In this document: piece by piece, positions 15,877 through 24,644 of the stretch
How the letters are laid out: each line of letters starts with the position of its first letter
How positions within the stretch are numbered: the first letter of the stretch is position 1
Assembly: GCF_025421775.1 (NCBI RefSeq)
Contig: NZ_JAOEFX010000002.1
Location: forward strand, 186,001 to 250,000
DNA length: 64,000 nucleotides
DNA from: Paenarthrobacter aurescens
GTDB lineage: Bacteria; Actinomycetota; Actinomycetes; Actinomycetales; Micrococcaceae
Reading direction: 5' to 3'
Notes under the pieces: model-generated
What the model was told of the DNA's origin: nothing
The model's database searches: none
What the model saw: the letters and a program-made list of their open reading frames with translations, nothing else
Position numbers and translations under genes: made by a program

Positions 15877-18792
15877 CTAGGCGATGATCTTCATGGCCTG
15901 CCAGCCGGTGCCGAGGCTGGTTGGCGGCACGTTGGTGAGCGCTCCGCCTCCCGATCCGGGATACAGCCACAAGGTGTCTCCGATGCGGCCTACGACGTCG
16001 TTCTTGCCGTCGCCGTCAAGGTCCCGCGGTCCGGCCATTGCAGTCCGGGTTCCCCAGCCCGTCCCGATCTGCGTCCACTGCAGCCAGCCCCCGGAACCAT
16101 TGCCCGGATATAGCCATAATGCGCCTGTATCCGCACGCCGCGCCAGTACATCGCCCTTGCCGTCACCGTTGAAATCGCCGGTGCTGAAGATCGCGTTCAT
16201 CACGTCCCAACCCCAGCCGACGGTATAGGGAGCGCGCTGCCCTCCGGTCCCGTTTCCTTCATACAAACGGAGCTCGCCGTTGCTTCGCCGACCGATGAAA
16301 TCGGGGATGCCATCACCGCTGAAGTCGCCGGGGGAGAAGAGCTGTGTCATGGTGCTCCAACCGGTGCTGACCTGCTGGCGCGCCCCGAAGCTGCCTGCGC
16401 CGTCGCCAGGGTAGAACCAGAGGATGTCGCCGGCACGGGCCAGGAGGTCGGGTTTGCCGTCCTTGTTGAAATCGCCCGGGGTGATGGTGTCCGTGATGGT
16501 TGACCAGGCGGGGGCGGGAAGGGCGATCTGCCGGGGCAAGAGTCCACCTGCACCGTTCCCCGGGTAGAGGTACAGGTTTCCGGCGGTATCGGCGGCCAAG
16601 ACGTCAGCGCGGCCGTCGCCGTTGTAGTCATGGGCCGACGGCGGTCCGGCTGCGGGCACGGTGTAGGTCTGGGTGCCCACGGCCGAGGTGTTGCCGGCGG
16701 TGTCTACGCCGATGTACTTGAGCACCAGGGTGGAGCTGCCCATGACGATCGGATTGGCGGCGTTGTACCTGATGTTGGTGGGTGACTCCGTGGCCGTGGG
16801 CGTACTGCCGTTGGTGGTGTAGTAGATGGCGGCAGGCTCGTTGGCGGACAGGGCGATGGTGGCTCCACTGGCCAAAGCGCGGCTGGTGGGGTTGGCCGTC
16901 ACGGTGGGGGCCGCAGTATCCGGTGGCACGGTGTACGTCTGGGTGGCCACCTCGGAAACGTTGCCCGCGGTATCCCTGGCAAAGTACTTGAGCGTCATGG
17001 GCCCAGGACCGTTGAAGGGGATCGCCGTGGTGTAGGGGAGCCCGGCCGTCAGCGGATCGGTGCCGTCCGTGGTGTACCGGATATCGGCGGGCTCGTTAGC
17101 GGTCAGTGTGATGGTGGTGCCAGGGGCGTACTGACCGCCCACTGGGTTGGCCGTCACTACGGGCTTGGTGACGTCGGGACCTGTTGAGTACGTCTGCGTG
17201 GCCACGGCCGAGGAGTTGTTGGCGCTGTCCACGGCGAAGTACTTCAGGGTCAGCGGGCCGCTCAGTGTCAGCGGAGCGGTGTACTTGCTGCTGGCCGTGG
17301 TGGGGGTGCTTCCGTTGGTGGTGTAGTAGATGGTGGATGTTTCATTGGCGGTCAGGGTGATGGCCTGGCCCACGGCATAGGTTCCACCCGGGGGTGCCGC
17401 GGTGACGACGGGAGCCACATTGTCCGTTCCGAGGTATGCCTCAAATTCGGCCAACCCGGCGTTAGTGGTTCCGGAACTGACTGAGGTGATGTTGAGCCGC
17501 ACCGAGCTCACTGTCTTGGCGGGGAAGTTGATGGTGAGTCCTGATCCGTTGTTCGGAAGGGAGGGAACCGGCACTGTGCTTCCATCCGAGAACTGCAGGT
17601 TTCCGGCGGTGATCTGATCCGTGAGGAGTGGACGGTCGGACAGGGTGACCGCGCTGATGGTTCTTGTGGGGGAGAAGTTGTATTGAATCCAGCTACCGGC
17701 CTTCTCACCAGCGGAGACCCATTCGCGGGTGGCGTCCATGGGAGCACCCCATTGGTATCCGTCCCGGACCTTTTCCGGGCCCTGGGCGGTGGCCTTCTGT
17801 GAGGAGGCCGTGACGGTGGTGCCCGCTGATTTGGCGGCGTTGCCCACCCACTCGATGGCTGTGATGTATTGCCGCTTCAGCCATTCGTCGTAGGGGGAGT
17901 CCGGGCACCCTTCGCCCGGGCTGCTGCAGACGTACATGTCGAAATCGGCGAACCGCACAAACGTGTCCACTTTGGCTGTGAGTTCGGCCCCGGTCACGTT
18001 CTGGGCATACTCATCGATCACATAGGCGTCGTACGCCAAGGACGTGTGGGGTCCGGTGTAGCTGCGGGTCGCAAGCTGGGCGAACTTGGCTGTGGCCCAG
18101 TGGTCACTGTGGTCATAAGGACTGTTGAAGTTCCCTGTCCAGTCCTGGGTGCGGAAGGTGGTGGGCTGGAAGTTGGCCACCAAACGGTTCAAGGCGTTCT
18201 GGAACTGGGTCTTGGTGAAGGTCGCCGCGTTGTCCACGGGACGGATGGACGACAGCCGTCCGTCCCAGAGTTTGAGGATGCTCTGGCTGTTGTACGCTGC
18301 GCTGCCCAGGCCGTTGGGGAAGCCGTCCGGCAGGCGCATGTACACCACGGAGACGTTGGGAGCGCCGTTCAGGGTCCGCATGGTCAGCGGGCGGCCCGGC
18401 ACACCGGCATCGGATGTAGTCCAGCTATTGGAGACACCGGCCATCTTGGCGTAACTGGCCTGGATTCCTGACTCAAGGCTCCGCCAATAGGTGGCTCCCT
18501 CACCCGCCTCGCCCGCCGTGGCGAACACCGTTTGTACACATCGTTTGGCTTGGATATCGCGCATGAAGTCCGGGCTGAGGAACAGTAAATCGTCGTCTGT
18601 GTGGGCGACTATCTGCATGGCGCCACCCGTGCCTGCACAAGGCGGATCGGCAGCGGCGGCGGGAGACGCAGAGCCCAAAACGAACCCACCCCAAACCAGG
18701 GCCGGGGCGACGAACAGGCCCAGGAGGCGTTTGCTGAGGGAACGGCGGTTATTCTGACGAAAGGGACGACTGACGTATTTTGGACGGTCCAC
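15877..18792 (-). CDS. Secreted PIG-L-family deacetylase with CHB_HEX_C-like and FG-GAP/VCBS-like repeats
   Basis: This is a 971-residue secreted protein. After a basic N-terminus and a hydrophobic signal segment ending in an Ala-rich cleavage region (about residue 48) comes a PIG-L/LmbE deacetylase domain: AHTDDDLLF near residue 65 corresponds to the AHPDDE zinc motif, and HSDH provides the distal His. Then come a discoidin-like segment, three copies of a chitobiase/hexosaminidase C-terminal-type repeat (for example TLTANEPADIRYTTDGTDP) and a C-terminal stretch of VCBS/FG-GAP-type repeats (YNGDGRADVLA, DLDGDGKNDVVGR). GTG 18792 is preferred over ATG 18798 because the AAGGAG box is then 7 bases away. 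PIG-L enzymes remove N-acetyl groups from GlcNAc-containing substrates; the actual substrate here is unknown. Confidence 0.8.
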   Translation of the reverse strand: MDRPKYVSRPFRQNNRRSLSKRLLGLFVAPALVWGGFVLGSASPAAAADPPCAGTGGAMQIVAHTDDDLLFLSPDFMRDIQAKRCVQTVFATAGEAGEGATYWRSLESGIQASYAKMAGVSNSWTTSDAGVPGRPLTMRTLNGAPNVSVVYMRLPDGFPNGLGSAAYNSQSILKLWDGRLSSIRPVDNAATFTKTQFQNALNRLVANFQPTTFRTQDWTGNFNSPYDHSDHWATAKFAQLATRSYTGPHTSLAYDAYVIDEYAQNVTGAELTAKVDTFVRFADFDMYVCSSPGEGCPDSPYDEWLKRQYITAIEWVGNAAKSAGTTVTASSQKATAQGPEKVRDGYQWGAPMDATREWVSAGEKAGSWIQYNFSPTRTISAVTLSDRPLLTDQITAGNLQFSDGSTVPVPSLPNNGSGLTINFPAKTVSSVRLNITSVSSGTTNAGLAEFEAYLGTDNVAPVVTAAPPGGTYAVGQAITLTANETSTIYYTTNGSTPTTASSKYTAPLTLSGPLTLKYFAVDSANNSSAVATQTYSTGPDVTKPVVTANPVGGQYAPGTTITLTANEPADIRYTTDGTDPLTAGLPYTTAIPFNGPGPMTLKYFARDTAGNVSEVATQTYTVPPDTAAPTVTANPTSRALASGATIALSANEPAAIYYTTNGSTPTATESPTNIRYNAANPIVMGSSTLVLKYIGVDTAGNTSAVGTQTYTVPAAGPPSAHDYNGDGRADVLAADTAGNLYLYPGNGAGGLLPRQIALPAPAWSTITDTITPGDFNKDGKPDLLARAGDILWFYPGDGAGSFGARQQVSTGWSTMTQLFSPGDFSGDGIPDFIGRRSNGELRLYEGNGTGGQRAPYTVGWGWDVMNAIFSTGDFNGDGKGDVLARRADTGALWLYPGNGSGGWLQWTQIGTGWGTRTAMAGPRDLDGDGKNDVVGRIGDTLWLYPGSGGGALTNVPPTSLGTGWQAMKIIA

Positions 18793-18917
18793 AACCATGC
18801 TCCTTTGAGCAGATGTTGGGCCCCCCAGCCGGCAAATTTACGACGCCCTCAGGACGTCACTCGAACAAACAGCGCACTGCCGGACTTTCAAGAGAGCTGA
18901 AAGCGATGCAGTGAGCG

Positions 18918-19709
18918 CTACTGTACTCCACCAGGCGGAGCCTGGGTAGGGTTCCGGCACACTTCCACAAAGGACTTAAACGGCATCAAACGTTCGGAGC
19001 CGGGAAGCTGGGACGCCTCCGGATGCCATTGCACCGACACTACCCACCGGGACGGGTCTTCCAGTGCCTCCACGGTGCCGTCGTCCGCGATGGCCGTGAC
19101 CAGCAAGCCTTCGCCCACCCGGGCAACAGCCTGATGGTGCCCTGAGGCGATCTTGACGGTGGTCCCTTCGGGGGAACCATACAGTGCTGCGGTCTTCGAT
19201 CCGGCCGTGAGGACCACATCGTGCCAGGCCCACTCGCCGGCGGCGGGGTCGTGGGGATCCAGGCCGTTGTGGATCACGGCAGACTGTTCCATGTCCTGGA
19301 TCAGCGTTCCGCCATACAGCACGTTCAACAACTGGTGGCCGCGACAGATCCCCAACAGCGGCAGGCCGGCGTCGATGGTTGCCCGGGCGACATCCATGTC
19401 CAGGTGATCCTGCTCCGGGTTCACGTCATAGACGGACGGATCGGGATCCTGCCCGTAGAGGCGGGGATTGAGGTCGCCGCCTCCCGGCAGCAGCACGCCG
19501 TCGAGCGTTTGCATCTCGGTAGCCAGTTGTCCGGCGCTGTCCGCCGAAACCGGGGTCAGCAGTACCGGCCGCGCACCTGCTTCACGCAGAAGGTCCACGA
19601 TGTATGTGAAGAGCTGGTTGGCTTCGCCCACCCGGGCATCGGGGGTGTCGGAGCTGCTGAGCCGGACCGGGACGCCGATACGCGGACGGACATCTTCTGA
19701 ACTCTTCAT
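18918..19709 (-). CDS. Gamma-glutamyl-gamma-aminobutyrate hydrolase family (peptidase C26) protein
   Basis: This is a 263-residue class I glutamine-amidotransferase-like hydrolase of the PuuD type. The nucleophile motif is LLGICRGHQLLNVLYGG, and the His and Glu of the triad are in VSVQWHPEAS. PuuD cleaves gamma-glutamyl-GABA to Glu and GABA; family members also handle other gamma-glutamyl compounds. The start is ATG 19709. It is divergent from the LOG-type gene at 19784 with a short gap. No other polyamine-putrescine genes (puuA, puuB, puuC) are nearby, so the exact substrate stays open. Confidence 0.8.
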   Translation of the reverse strand: MKSSEDVRPRIGVPVRLSSSDTPDARVGEANQLFTYIVDLLREAGARPVLLTPVSADSAGQLATEMQTLDGVLLPGGGDLNPRLYGQDPDPSVYDVNPEQDHLDMDVARATIDAGLPLLGICRGHQLLNVLYGGTLIQDMEQSAVIHNGLDPHDPAAGEWAWHDVVLTAGSKTAALYGSPEGTTVKIASGHHQAVARVGEGLLVTAIADDGTVEALEDPSRWVVSVQWHPEASQLPGSERLMPFKSFVEVCRNPTQAPPGGVQ

Positions 19710-19783
19710 GCTTCACTATGCACCGCACTGCAGCCCAGCACGCAAACGCCTGCCTCACCGTGCCGCACTACTACGCTGAAACC

Positions 19784-20923
19784 ATGAACCGCAGTGCAGC
19801 GTTGAACCCTAGCCCTCGAACCCTCGATGTGGAGAGCCTGGTTGACTTCGACAGGCTGGTTAACTCCGGTGCCGGGTCCATGAATGGCTGGCATGCGCAG
19901 TCGCTGGACCTTCGGGGGCACTCGCGGGACCTGAAGGCGATGGATCCCCGGGGCGCGATCTTTCTGGGGTGCACCTTCGACGACGGCGTGGAAGAAAGCC
20001 TCCGACGCCGTGGAGCGCTCATCTTTCCCAAGCTCCAAGGCGTGCCCTTCGATCCGTACCGGGGGAACCTCTACTCCGCCGCGGAGCTCTACAAGGACAT
20101 CTCTTCCACCGAGTACGAGTCCACCCTTGATGCGCAGGTCTACCAGTGGAGCATCCTTCCCGGTCAACGGGCCAGCCTCGACGCCACCCTCGCCGCGGCC
20201 CTGCACGACCACGCCATAGGTGACGCCCTGGACGAATTGCTGGATCACGGAGCGCTTTCCGGGACCAGGATCGTGGGTGTCATGGGCGGCCACGCCGCCC
20301 AGCGTGGCACCCGCGAATTCGCCGACGCCGCGCGGTTGGGCCGGTTGCTCGCCCACGCCGGTTTTGCCGTAGCCACAGGCGGGGGACCCGGGGCCATGGA
20401 AGCCGCCAACATGGGCGCTTACCTGAGTGGACTGCCCGACGCCGACGCTGCCGCAGCATTGGTCGCGCTCGCCGGGGTACCTGGGTTCAGGCCCTCGGTG
20501 ACGGCTTGGGCGCGACAGGCCGCGGCCGTCGTCGAAAATCATCCGGAGGGTACCCCGACGCTCGGAATTCCGACCTGGTTCTACGGTCATGAACCACCCA
20601 ACCTGTTTGCCACCCACATTGCCAAGTACTTCGGCAACGCCATCCGGGAAGCGATCCTGCTGGAGCTTTGCAATGGTGGAATCGTCTTCCTCCCGGGAGC
20701 GGCAGGAACGGTACAGGAGATCTTCCAGGACGCCTGCGAAAACTACTACGGAGCGCCCGAAACCATCACGCCCATGGTGTTGGTGGGACGGGAACATTGG
20801 GAACGGACCTTCCCTGCGTGGCCCATGCTTCAAAGCCTTGCAGCGGGGAAACCCATGGAGGACAGAATCTTCCTGGTGGATACCGTGGAGGATGCGCTGG
20901 CTGTGCTGTCAGGAAAGGCGTGA
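19784..20923 (+). CDS. LOG-family Rossmann-fold nucleotide-binding protein
   Basis: This is a 379-residue protein with a LOG-like (lysine decarboxylase-like) Rossmann domain in its central part: GVMGGHAAQRGTREFADAA, then VATGGGPGAMEAANMGAY, and near the end FLPGAAGTVQEIFQDA. In cytokinin-activating LOG proteins the last motif is PGGxGTxxE; here the second Gly is replaced by Ala (PGAAGTVQE), while the Glu is kept. It is much longer than small LOG enzymes (about 190 residues), with an N-terminal extension lacking a recognised domain. ATG 19784 is chosen; an upstream in-frame ATG at 19718 would nearly abut the divergent gene. Nucleotide 5'-monophosphate nucleosidase activity is possible but not shown. 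Confidence 0.7.
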   Translation: MNRSAALNPSPRTLDVESLVDFDRLVNSGAGSMNGWHAQSLDLRGHSRDLKAMDPRGAIFLGCTFDDGVEESLRRRGALIFPKLQGVPFDPYRGNLYSAAELYKDISSTEYESTLDAQVYQWSILPGQRASLDATLAAALHDHAIGDALDELLDHGALSGTRIVGVMGGHAAQRGTREFADAARLGRLLAHAGFAVATGGGPGAMEAANMGAYLSGLPDADAAAALVALAGVPGFRPSVTAWARQAAAVVENHPEGTPTLGIPTWFYGHEPPNLFATHIAKYFGNAIREAILLELCNGGIVFLPGAAGTVQEIFQDACENYYGAPETITPMVLVGREHWERTFPAWPMLQSLAAGKPMEDRIFLVDTVEDALAVLSGKA

Positions 20924-20930
20924 CGCGCGA

Positions 20931-21869
20931 CTAGAAGTCTTTGCTGCATGGACCCGAGCCGAGTTGGGCCAGACCGGTCCGGTCGCCGGCAGCGTATTGC
21001 CGGACCCAGGAAGCCTGGTCAAACATGAGCTGGCGGGGGTCGTCCACGTGGTCCAGGCCCAGCAGGTGACCCAGTTCATGCATGATGACCGCGACGCCGA
21101 TCTCCTTACCCTCGGCGGTATCCACAATGCCGGCGAATTGCGGTGCATCCAAGGAAACCGTGCCTGTCACGTACGCTTTATAGCCGTTGCTCAGGCCGAT
21201 CGAGGAGCTTCCGCCCAGGCCCACTGTTTGGCCGGTAAGGCGTGGCACCTGCTCCGGAGTGCTCCAGGCAATGAGCACCGGCGCCCAGCGGTCGCCGTAC
21301 CTATCGGGTTGGTAACCGGCTCTGTTGGTGGAGGGCACTTCGGAGCTGGGACCGTCGAAAACGAATCTCAAGCCCGTAGCCACGCTGGCCTGTCGAACGG
21401 CTTCGTCCACCAGCGGCTGCCAGGAAGGATCCGCGAGGTCCGAATTCACCACGTAATGGATGGGCCTGCAAGGGGAGTAGGCCAACGGGGAGCCGTCTTC
21501 TTTGACAGCGAGGAATTTGTACGAGGTACTGGTCCGGTTTACTGGAGCCGGCGTCCCAAGGGGCGCGTCGGCTTCTTCCAGTCCGGGAAGTGGATCCTGG
21601 CGCTGGCCGAACGGAACCAACCCGGGCCGGGGCGCCTGGCTCTGCGTCGCTGAAGATCCGTAGATGAAACGGTAAAGGTCACCGCTGAAGTAGGCGCCCG
21701 CACATACGAGGCCCAGGACACCGAACAGGAACAGTATGGCCGCGATGCTGCTGTGCTTGATCGGCGGTCGTGGCGGCACTGGGGGGTCTGGTGGGCGGGG
21801 ACCAGGGGGCAGGTACTGGGGGCGAGGGGGATCGGGGTCCGGCCACTTGGGCGACCCGTAAGGTTCCAT
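20931..21869 (-). CDS. Membrane-anchored metzincin-type zinc metalloprotease (copy 1)
   Basis: This protein of about 312 residues has a Pro-rich cytoplasmic N-terminus, one transmembrane helix (IAAILFLFGVLGLVCAGAY) and an extracellular protease domain. The zinc motif HELGHLLGLDH matches the metzincin pattern HExxHxxGxxH, and a Met (DDPRQLMF) follows at the place of the Met-turn. ATG 21869 has an AGGGGG box 4 bases upstream; a longer start at ATG 21935 is possible. It is a diverged paralogue of the gene at 22002. The 3' end is only 7 bases from the convergent LOG-type gene. Substrate unknown. Confidence 0.72.
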   Translation of the reverse strand: MEPYGSPKWPDPDPPRPQYLPPGPRPPDPPVPPRPPIKHSSIAAILFLFGVLGLVCAGAYFSGDLYRFIYGSSATQSQAPRPGLVPFGQRQDPLPGLEEADAPLGTPAPVNRTSTSYKFLAVKEDGSPLAYSPCRPIHYVVNSDLADPSWQPLVDEAVRQASVATGLRFVFDGPSSEVPSTNRAGYQPDRYGDRWAPVLIAWSTPEQVPRLTGQTVGLGGSSSIGLSNGYKAYVTGTVSLDAPQFAGIVDTAEGKEIGVAVIMHELGHLLGLDHVDDPRQLMFDQASWVRQYAAGDRTGLAQLGSGPCSKDF

Positions 21870-22001
21870 GGAACCCCCTGACGTGGAGGCCGCGACGGGA
21901 GGTGGGGCGCCGCCGTCGGCCGTAGTCGCCAGCATAAGACCGCCGCCGCCGTGAGTCCATGCCGGAATGATTCCGGCATGTGCCCGGAACAGGAATGCCG
22001 G

Positions 22002-22892
22002 TCAGATATCTTTACGGCACGGCGCCGACGAGAGGAGGTGCAGGCCGTTCAGGTCGCCCGCAGCGAGTCCATCCGGGGCTCCGATCTCGGGGTACATGAG
22101 CTGCACCGGATCATCGACGTGGTCCAAGCCCATCACGTGCCCCAACTCGTGTTGCATGACCGCCAGGACGTAGTCGGCGCCTTCCGGGTCAGCCAGCAGT
22201 TCGGTTACCTGCGGGGTGTCCAACTCCAGGCTGCCGGTGATGTAGCTCTTGGGGCCGTTGTTGAGCGAGTACATGGTGCTGCCACCGGTGCCGATCACCT
22301 TGTCGGCAAGCGCCGGTGCGGCCTCCGGCGTGGTCCACGAGATCAGCAGGGGAGCCCACCGGTCGCCGTACTTGGACGGCTGGTAAGGCTCGCGCCGCTC
22401 CACCGGCAACTCGTCGGTGGTCCCGTCGTTGACGAACTGGATGCCGGAAGCGGCGGAAACATTGGCGATCGCCATGGCCAGCAGTGCATCGGAACCTTCC
22501 GGTGCGGACGCGTTGTTCACAACGTAGTGCAGTGGACGGCACGGCGAATATCCCACCGGAGTGCCGTCGTCGTTGGTGGCCAGGAACTTGTACGAATCGT
22601 TGGCAGATTCGGCCGCCGGCGGCGAGGCCAGCGGGGCATCCGCCTCCTCAAGGCCCGGCGGCGGGGCGTCTGCGGCGCGTGGAGGTACCGCTTGGGTTGT
22701 CCCGCCTTGCGCGGCACCCGGGACACTCACCCCCGGGAACAGGGCGGTGATACGGGGGTCGCCGTGCAGGAATCCGCTGACCAGGACCGCTACGACGGCG
22801 GCGATGCCTGCCATGAGGAGGCCGCGAAGGACCCGCCAGGCAGTTGCCGCACGTCGGTGCTTTGGCGCACGCGTTTCCCGCTCCGAGTCCAC
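22002..22892 (-). CDS. Membrane-anchored metzincin-type zinc metalloprotease (copy 2)
   Basis: This is a 296-residue protein with a short basic N-terminus, one transmembrane helix (VLRGLLMAGIAAVVAVLVSG) and an extracellular domain with the zinc motif HELGHVMGLDH followed by DDPVQLMYPEIG. It shares with copy 1 the segments LEEADAPL, SYKFLA, YSPCRPLHYVVN and KYGDRWAPLLISW, which shows a tandem duplication. The start is GTG 22892 with GGAG 4 bases upstream. Function is probably surface or cell-envelope proteolysis; no substrate can be inferred. Confidence 0.75.
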   Translation of the reverse strand: MDSERETRAPKHRRAATAWRVLRGLLMAGIAAVVAVLVSGFLHGDPRITALFPGVSVPGAAQGGTTQAVPPRAADAPPPGLEEADAPLASPPAAESANDSYKFLATNDDGTPVGYSPCRPLHYVVNNASAPEGSDALLAMAIANVSAASGIQFVNDGTTDELPVERREPYQPSKYGDRWAPLLISWTTPEAAPALADKVIGTGGSTMYSLNNGPKSYITGSLELDTPQVTELLADPEGADYVLAVMQHELGHVMGLDHVDDPVQLMYPEIGAPDGLAAGDLNGLHLLSSAPCRKDI

Positions 22893-22977
22893 GGTTCTCC
22901 ATTCCTCACGCCCTGGTCACGCGGGGCAGCGCGGAGGACGAACCAACATTACGGTCTGCGGAGGGAGGCGTCCAAAC

Positions 22978-24141
22978 TTAGACGATCGTTGCGCCGAACA
23001 CCAGGCCCAGCCCATAGGTGGCAGCCGCTGCTCCAAGACCAATGGCGAGCTGCCGCAACCCGCGGCTCAGCGGCGACGTTCCGGACAGCAAGCCCACGAC
23101 GGCGCCGGTCGCCAGGAGCGCGATGCCCACCAGCACGCCGGCAACCAGCAAGGCGGCGACACCCGTCATACCGAAGATAAAGGGCAGGATGGGAACGATG
23201 GCGCCGGAAGCAAAGAAGCAGAAGCTGGACATTGCCGCGCCCCACGCCGACCCGACTGATTCGTGCTCGTCCGTGGTTGGCTTCTCCGGCTGCAGGGACA
23301 GGCTGGGATCGCAGTCGCAACTGAACACGCCCATGCGCTCAGCGGCACGGTGCTCTGCGGCCTCGCGGGTCATGCCCCGGGCGAGGTACACCAGAACCAA
23401 CTCGTTGTGCTCGATGTCCAACGACGGTGCCGCTGTGAGGGTGGCCTGCGTGGGCAGCGTGGCGTTGAGCAGTTCCCTTTGGGAACGTACTGAAACGTAT
23501 TCACCGGCGCCCATGGACAAGGCGCCGGCCAAGAGGCCCGCCACGCCACTCATCAGCACCACCGGGCTGGGCACTCCGGTTGCTGCCATGCCCATGACCA
23601 GCGACAGGTTGCTCACCAGGCCATCATTGGCGCCGAAGACGGCAGCCCGGAAGGTACCGGAGAGCCTGTTGCGACCCCGTGTGGCCAGGCCACGGACTAC
23701 TTCTTCGTGGATTTGCTCATCAGCCACCATGGCCGGGGTCGCCGCAGGTTCGGTGCCGTACGGGGAACGGCCCTCGGCACGCTGGGCCAGCGCAAGCACA
23801 AACACGGAGCCGAAGTTGCGGGCCAGGAAGCCCAGGAACTGGCTGCGCGTGGACGCTGCCTTGGGCATCCCGGCGTGCTCACCAAGGAGCTTCAGCCAGT
23901 GGGCTTCGTGCCTGCCTTCGGCTTCGGCCAGGGCGAGCAGGATTTGGCGTTCCTCGCCGTCACGCCGCTGGGCCAGTTCGCGGTAGACGGCTGCCTCGGC
24001 ACGCTCATCCGCCAAGTACTGGCGCCACCGCCTGATGTCCGCATGCGAGGGTTGCCTCGAGGCGCTTTCCGGGGTTGCTTGCTGGGGGGTGGGGTCCGGA
24101 GCGGGGCTCGACGAACCGGGGGATTCCTGGTGCTGTTGCAC
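22978..24141 (-). CDS. MbfA-like protein: N-terminal ferritin/rubrerythrin-like domain fused to VIT1/CCC1 transporter
   Basis: This is a 387-residue protein. Residues about 25-150 form a helical domain with Glu and His spacing of a di-iron rubrerythrin-like fold (DERAEAAVYRELAQ, EERQILLALAEAEGRHEAHW). The C-terminal half is a VIT1/CCC1 family membrane domain (AVFGANDGLVSNLSLVMGMA, GALSMGAGEYVSVRSQRE, then several helices). MbfA-type fusions in alpha-proteobacteria export iron; VIT1 proteins transport Fe2+ or Mn2+. The frame is open up to 24594, but GTG 24141 with AGGAG 7 bases upstream gives the normal N-terminus. Iron or manganese detoxification is the likely role. Confidence 0.85.
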   Translation of the reverse strand: MQQHQESPGSSSPAPDPTPQQATPESASRQPSHADIRRWRQYLADERAEAAVYRELAQRRDGEERQILLALAEAEGRHEAHWLKLLGEHAGMPKAASTRSQFLGFLARNFGSVFVLALAQRAEGRSPYGTEPAATPAMVADEQIHEEVVRGLATRGRNRLSGTFRAAVFGANDGLVSNLSLVMGMAATGVPSPVVLMSGVAGLLAGALSMGAGEYVSVRSQRELLNATLPTQATLTAAPSLDIEHNELVLVYLARGMTREAAEHRAAERMGVFSCDCDPSLSLQPEKPTTDEHESVGSAWGAAMSSFCFFASGAIVPILPFIFGMTGVAALLVAGVLVGIALLATGAVVGLLSGTSPLSRGLRQLAIGLGAAAATYGLGLVFGATIV

Positions 24142-24386
24142 TGTCTCTCCTGGGCTGGGTGGGGTAGTTGCGGCCCCATTGCACGGCCCACTGTACCGCT
24201 TATTGGCGGGGATTTTTGGCTGGTATTCCTTAGTTGGAATGTTCGGTGCGCCGTAATTTCGGGCGTTCCTTGACCCTCGCCTGAGGCGGTGCTCAGATGG
24301 AAGGACAGGGGCGGGTCCCTTCCCGCATACGATTCCTGCATTCGGTTCAACGGGCCGTTCGCGGCCCACGAGACGGAGGTTGCACC

Positions 24387-24578
24387 ATGAACACCACCGA
24401 ATCAAACGCCCAGCACCCGGAACGGGCAACCATCGAGTCAGACCCGGCCTACGACTACGCCGAAGACCAGGAAGTAGACGAAGCCTGGGTGGAGGAAGTG
24501 GACGCTCCGGAGGATGACGAGCGCGTGGTCCCGATCGACGAAACCGAAGAATTCCGCGAGGAAGACGAGGAAATCTAA
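24387..24578 (+). CDS. Small highly acidic hypothetical protein
   Basis: This 63-residue protein is very rich in Glu and Asp (for example YDYAEDQEVDEAWVEEVD) and has no hydrophobic segment or cysteine. ATG 24387 has a strong GGAGGT box 6 bases upstream, which supports it as a real gene despite its size. It is divergent from the MbfA-like gene. I do not recognise the family; a cytoplasmic soluble or unfolded protein is likely. Confidence 0.6.
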   Translation: MNTTESNAQHPERATIESDPAYDYAEDQEVDEAWVEEVDAPEDDERVVPIDETEEFREEDEEI

Positions 24579-24644
24579 CAAGCGGATCCAACAAGCGGAT
24601 CCAGGCAGGGCAGATCCAGGCAGGGCAGATCTAGGCAGGGCCCC
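24579..24644. repeat. Short tandem direct repeats after the acidic protein gene
   Basis: Two copies of CAAGCGGATCCA at about 24579-24602 are followed by three copies of a unit close to GGCAGGGCAGATC at about 24602-24640. They lie just 3' of the stop codon at 24578 and run into the 3' end of the minus-strand gene at 24631. Confidence 0.75.

Noticed and set aside
18918..19709. Possible link of the PuuD-like hydrolase with GABA from the guanidinobutyrate route
   Set aside because: The genes are 11 kb apart with unrelated genes between them and no shared control site; no puuA/puuB/puuC genes are present.
24142..24594. Extension of the MbfA-like frame upstream to 24594
   Set aside because: GTG 24141 has a good ribosome site and the extra residues are low-complexity with no domain; the extension would also overlap the divergent acidic protein gene.
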